Assembly (NCBI GenBank): GCA_950022655.1
Contig: OX465579.1
Coordinates: 47,533,950 to 47,597,949, forward strand
Reading direction: 5' to 3'
DNA from: Alentia gelatinosa
Taxonomy: Eukaryota; Annelida; Polychaeta; Phyllodocida; Polynoidae
Length of the DNA: 64,000 nucleotides
Numbering within the stretch: position 1 is the first letter of the stretch; each line of letters begins with the position of its first letter. The position numbers and the translations under genes are program-made. The notes beneath the pieces were generated by a model that made no database searches, had not been told where the DNA came from, and worked only from the letters and a program-made list of their open reading frames with translations. Below, piece by piece: positions 61,916 through 64,000 of this stretch.

Positions 61916-62154
61916 TTACGTGCGGCGCGCGCGCTTGGCGGTCGGCGTGTCGCGCTCCCTGGTGGCCGGACTGTCAGCTAACGACTGGCGCGTTCGTTTG
62001 CGCTGCTCCCGCTTGGGGGAGTCCTCCGCTTCGTGGGCTTTGGTCACATGAGAAGGGGTACTCGACGCCTCCTTCTCCTTCTTGTCCTCCCGGTCCCTCT
62101 CTCTGTCCTTATCTCTTCCCTTGCTTTTGCCATGGCTGGAGTGCGTCGGGGTGG
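61916..62154 (-). CDS. Last coding exon of an unidentified gene, charged basic C-terminus
   Basis: After a TATATTTCCAG acceptor the exon encodes 78 residues and TAA, entered in phase 1. It reads TPTHSSHGKSKGRDKDRERD, then an EDKKEKE mixed-charge run, an AEDSPKREQRKRTRQSLADS segment and a TAKRARRT end. Codon third positions are G/C-rich and the exon is GC-rich, unlike the flanks, which supports real coding. SP and TP dipeptides beside basic clusters suggest a nuclear, phosphorylated protein. The product was not recognised: many RNA-processing and chromatin proteins end in such KDRERD tails. Upstream exons are not in view, except the doubtful one at 62455-62494. Confidence 0.7.
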
Positions 62155-62248
62155 CTGGAAATATATCAACAGTAACAAAACATCAATAATGATGTTACGA
62201 TCCAAGTGGGCGTCTGGTCATTTTCCCAAGACAAAATAGCCGGCCTGC

Positions 62249-62406
62249 AATATTATAGAGAAACAGGCTGACTGTTTCCGTACGGATAAAATACGCGGTA
62301 AAATCGGCGATCAGATGAACCTCTGCCTCCGGCATCGGTTCATCTGATCGCCGATTTTACCAAGTATTTTATCCGTGCGGAGACAGTCAGCCTGTTTCTC
62401 TATTAT
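62249..62406. repeat. Foldback element, copy 1
   Basis: Arms of about 70 bp, AAACAGGCTGACTGTTTCCG to GGTAAAATCGGCGATCAGAT and the complement, around a CTCTGCCTCCGGCATC loop. Confidence 0.9.
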
Positions 62407-62930
62407 TATATACCTTAAAATATCCGATTTCTAACCTTGCTTCTGGGGGAGATTTTGGATTTCGCCGCCGTACATGCCCCATATGCCACATACATACCCC
62501 GTACGTCACCTAGGTGTCGTACGGATATACATACGACATGGGTAGGAACGGGCCGTATGTGTAGGATATACTATCACAGGTATATAATAACATAGAGAAA
62601 CAGGCTTACTGTTTCCGTACGGATAAAATACGCGGTAAAATCGGCGATCAGATGAACCTCTGCCTCCGGCATCGGTTCATCTGATCGCCGATTTTACCAA
62701 GTATTTTATCCGTACGGAGACAGTCAGCCTGTTTCTTTATTATTATATACCTGAAAATATCCGATTTCTAACCTTGCTTCTGGGGGAGATTTTGGATTTC
62801 GCCGCCGTACATGCCCCATACGCCACATACATACCCCATACGTCACCTAGGTGTCGTACGGATATACATACGACATGGGTAGGAGCGGGCAGTATGTGTA
62901 GGATATACTACCACAGGTATATAATAATAA
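62251..62930. repeat. Tandem duplication, 337-bp period, each unit with a foldback
   Basis: Unit 1 (about 62251-62590) and unit 2 (about 62588-62930) differ at only a few positions. Each starts with AGAGAAACAGGCTKACTGTT, carries an approximately 155-bp foldback (arms around CGGCGATCAGATGAACC and its complement) and ends with GTATATAATAA. Confidence 0.92.
62586..62747. repeat. Foldback element, copy 2
   Basis: Same structure as copy 1, 337 bp further on. Confidence 0.9.
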
Positions 62931-63001
62931 GATCTACCTATGAATAGATAGACAAGGGAAGTTACAGATACCATAGAACATGTGTACGTGTGTGTGTGTG
63001 T

Positions 63002-64000
63002 GGGGGGGGGGGGGGGGTATTTTTGATTAGAATCAATTTATACTATTTTTGTTCATATAAGAATAATTACTTTTATAAACTGGAAATGGAAACATGGACC
63101 ATCATGTGGTCAAACATAAGCATATGCATAATACACATGACCAATACGTTGACGGGATCGCTTAAGATACATATGACAGTGTCAGTTGGGGTTATGAAAA
63201 AGATAGAGGAACTATTTTTTCATGTGGAATACACTTCCCCAGAGAGACCGAGAAATCATGGAAAGCACATTGTTCTTCCCTTTGGAATGGGGCTGGGGTA
63301 TGCATGGAAATCGAGGTTTGAAGCATTGTATATTGGTGTGAATGAGGCTCATTTCATTCTCTCTTTCTCTGTTTTATATAAGAAAAAAAGATTTTTACAA
63401 ATTTAAAATGACAGCAAGGATTTCCTCGGAAAATGGGAAGATTTCCTAAAATTAATTTTCAGGGGCGCGCATTTACTAAAAAAGAAAGAAAAAGTTTCTA
63501 TCTAGTGTTATGCTTTATTTCAAATGGCAAAACATTGATATCAACGGTGAAAAGGGTAGCAGCAGGCTAGACAAGATCCTGTCATTATGCATGAGATTGG
63601 AACTTTACTACACCCGGTGAAGGATTGACAGTAATCCGAAAACATCAGTGGTAAGGATATGAACAATGAGATCTATTGGCAGCTCTATTCTGTTCACTAT
63701 GAGAATATCTATGTTCTAACAGGATTGTGTATGCTATCATTATGGTAATATTTGCAGGGCATATAGGATAGCCTAATGGAGCTGTTATGATGAAGATACA
63801 ATGTAGCAGTATCCTGATTATGTTACCACTTGCACTTAGCCATAGAAGCTCAGCAGAATTTATCCATATGTACCGAGTAGAAAGGACAAGAACATTTTTA
63901 TCTGAAATATATGACATCGGTTTGCGTCACTGTGTTAGCTATATAACAGGGTTCGTAGCTATGCATAAGCACAAAGCTCAAGTGACAGACTGCTCTTTAC
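63002..64000. other. Window end, no gene seen
   Basis: Starts with a poly-G run after a short GT repeat. The 138-codon frame covering 62990-63406 begins in that run and has no domain, so it is not called. Confidence 0.4.

Noticed and set aside
62990..63406. 138-codon plus-strand frame
   Set aside because: Starts inside a poly-G run, shows no domain and has AT-rich noncoding codon use.

Overview
The window is nuclear DNA of an intron-rich invertebrate animal, AT-rich and loaded with degenerate mobile DNA. Short CTAGATC runs, foldback elements and complex satellites fit a spiralian, perhaps a mollusc; that placement is an inference. No rRNA, tRNA, CRISPR or prokaryotic feature was found.

Three host genes can be supported. 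(1) Plus strand, 7119-9402: a four-exon Tctex1/DYNLT-type dynein light chain, 167 residues, every splice phase consistent. (2) Minus strand, 29633 down to 14039: a complete RFX1/2/3-type transcription factor, 745 residues in each isoform. It has 13 constant coding exons plus one alternative exon position. That position holds two 182-bp versions of the exon for most of the winged-helix DNA-binding domain, separated by a 59-bp intron. They share entry and exit phase and are 39/61 identical. Using both would break the frame, and the intron looks too short to splice, so they are predicted to be mutually exclusive. This is the most interesting signal here. (3) Minus strand, 62154 down to 61916: the last coding exon of an unidentified gene with a charged, basic tail.

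Layout: 1-1365 is a frameshifted LINE cut by the window edge; 1.4-7.1 kb holds foldback repeats and then the dynein light chain gene; 9.4-14 kb is intergenic; 14-29.6 kb is the Rfx body, with a GC-rich promoter-like zone at 30-31.6 kb. The stretch 31.7-61 kb has no convincing host gene. It carries a 2.2-kb complex satellite (38.7-40.9), inverted repeats with telomere-like motifs (41.8 and 49.3), two ~200-bp tandem arrays (47.0-48.7), a truncated Ty3/Gypsy-like retrotransposon joined to satellite DNA (50.6-52.8), and a GC-rich DNA element with perfect 258-bp inverted termini (52.9-54.2). From 60.8 kb on there are MITE-like and hairpin elements and a 337-bp tandem duplication beside gene 3.

RFX factors of this class are known regulators of ciliary genes, and some Tctex1-type light chains act in ciliary dyneins. 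The two genes are convergent neighbours, but no RFX site was seen in front of the light chain, so a regulatory link is only a possibility.
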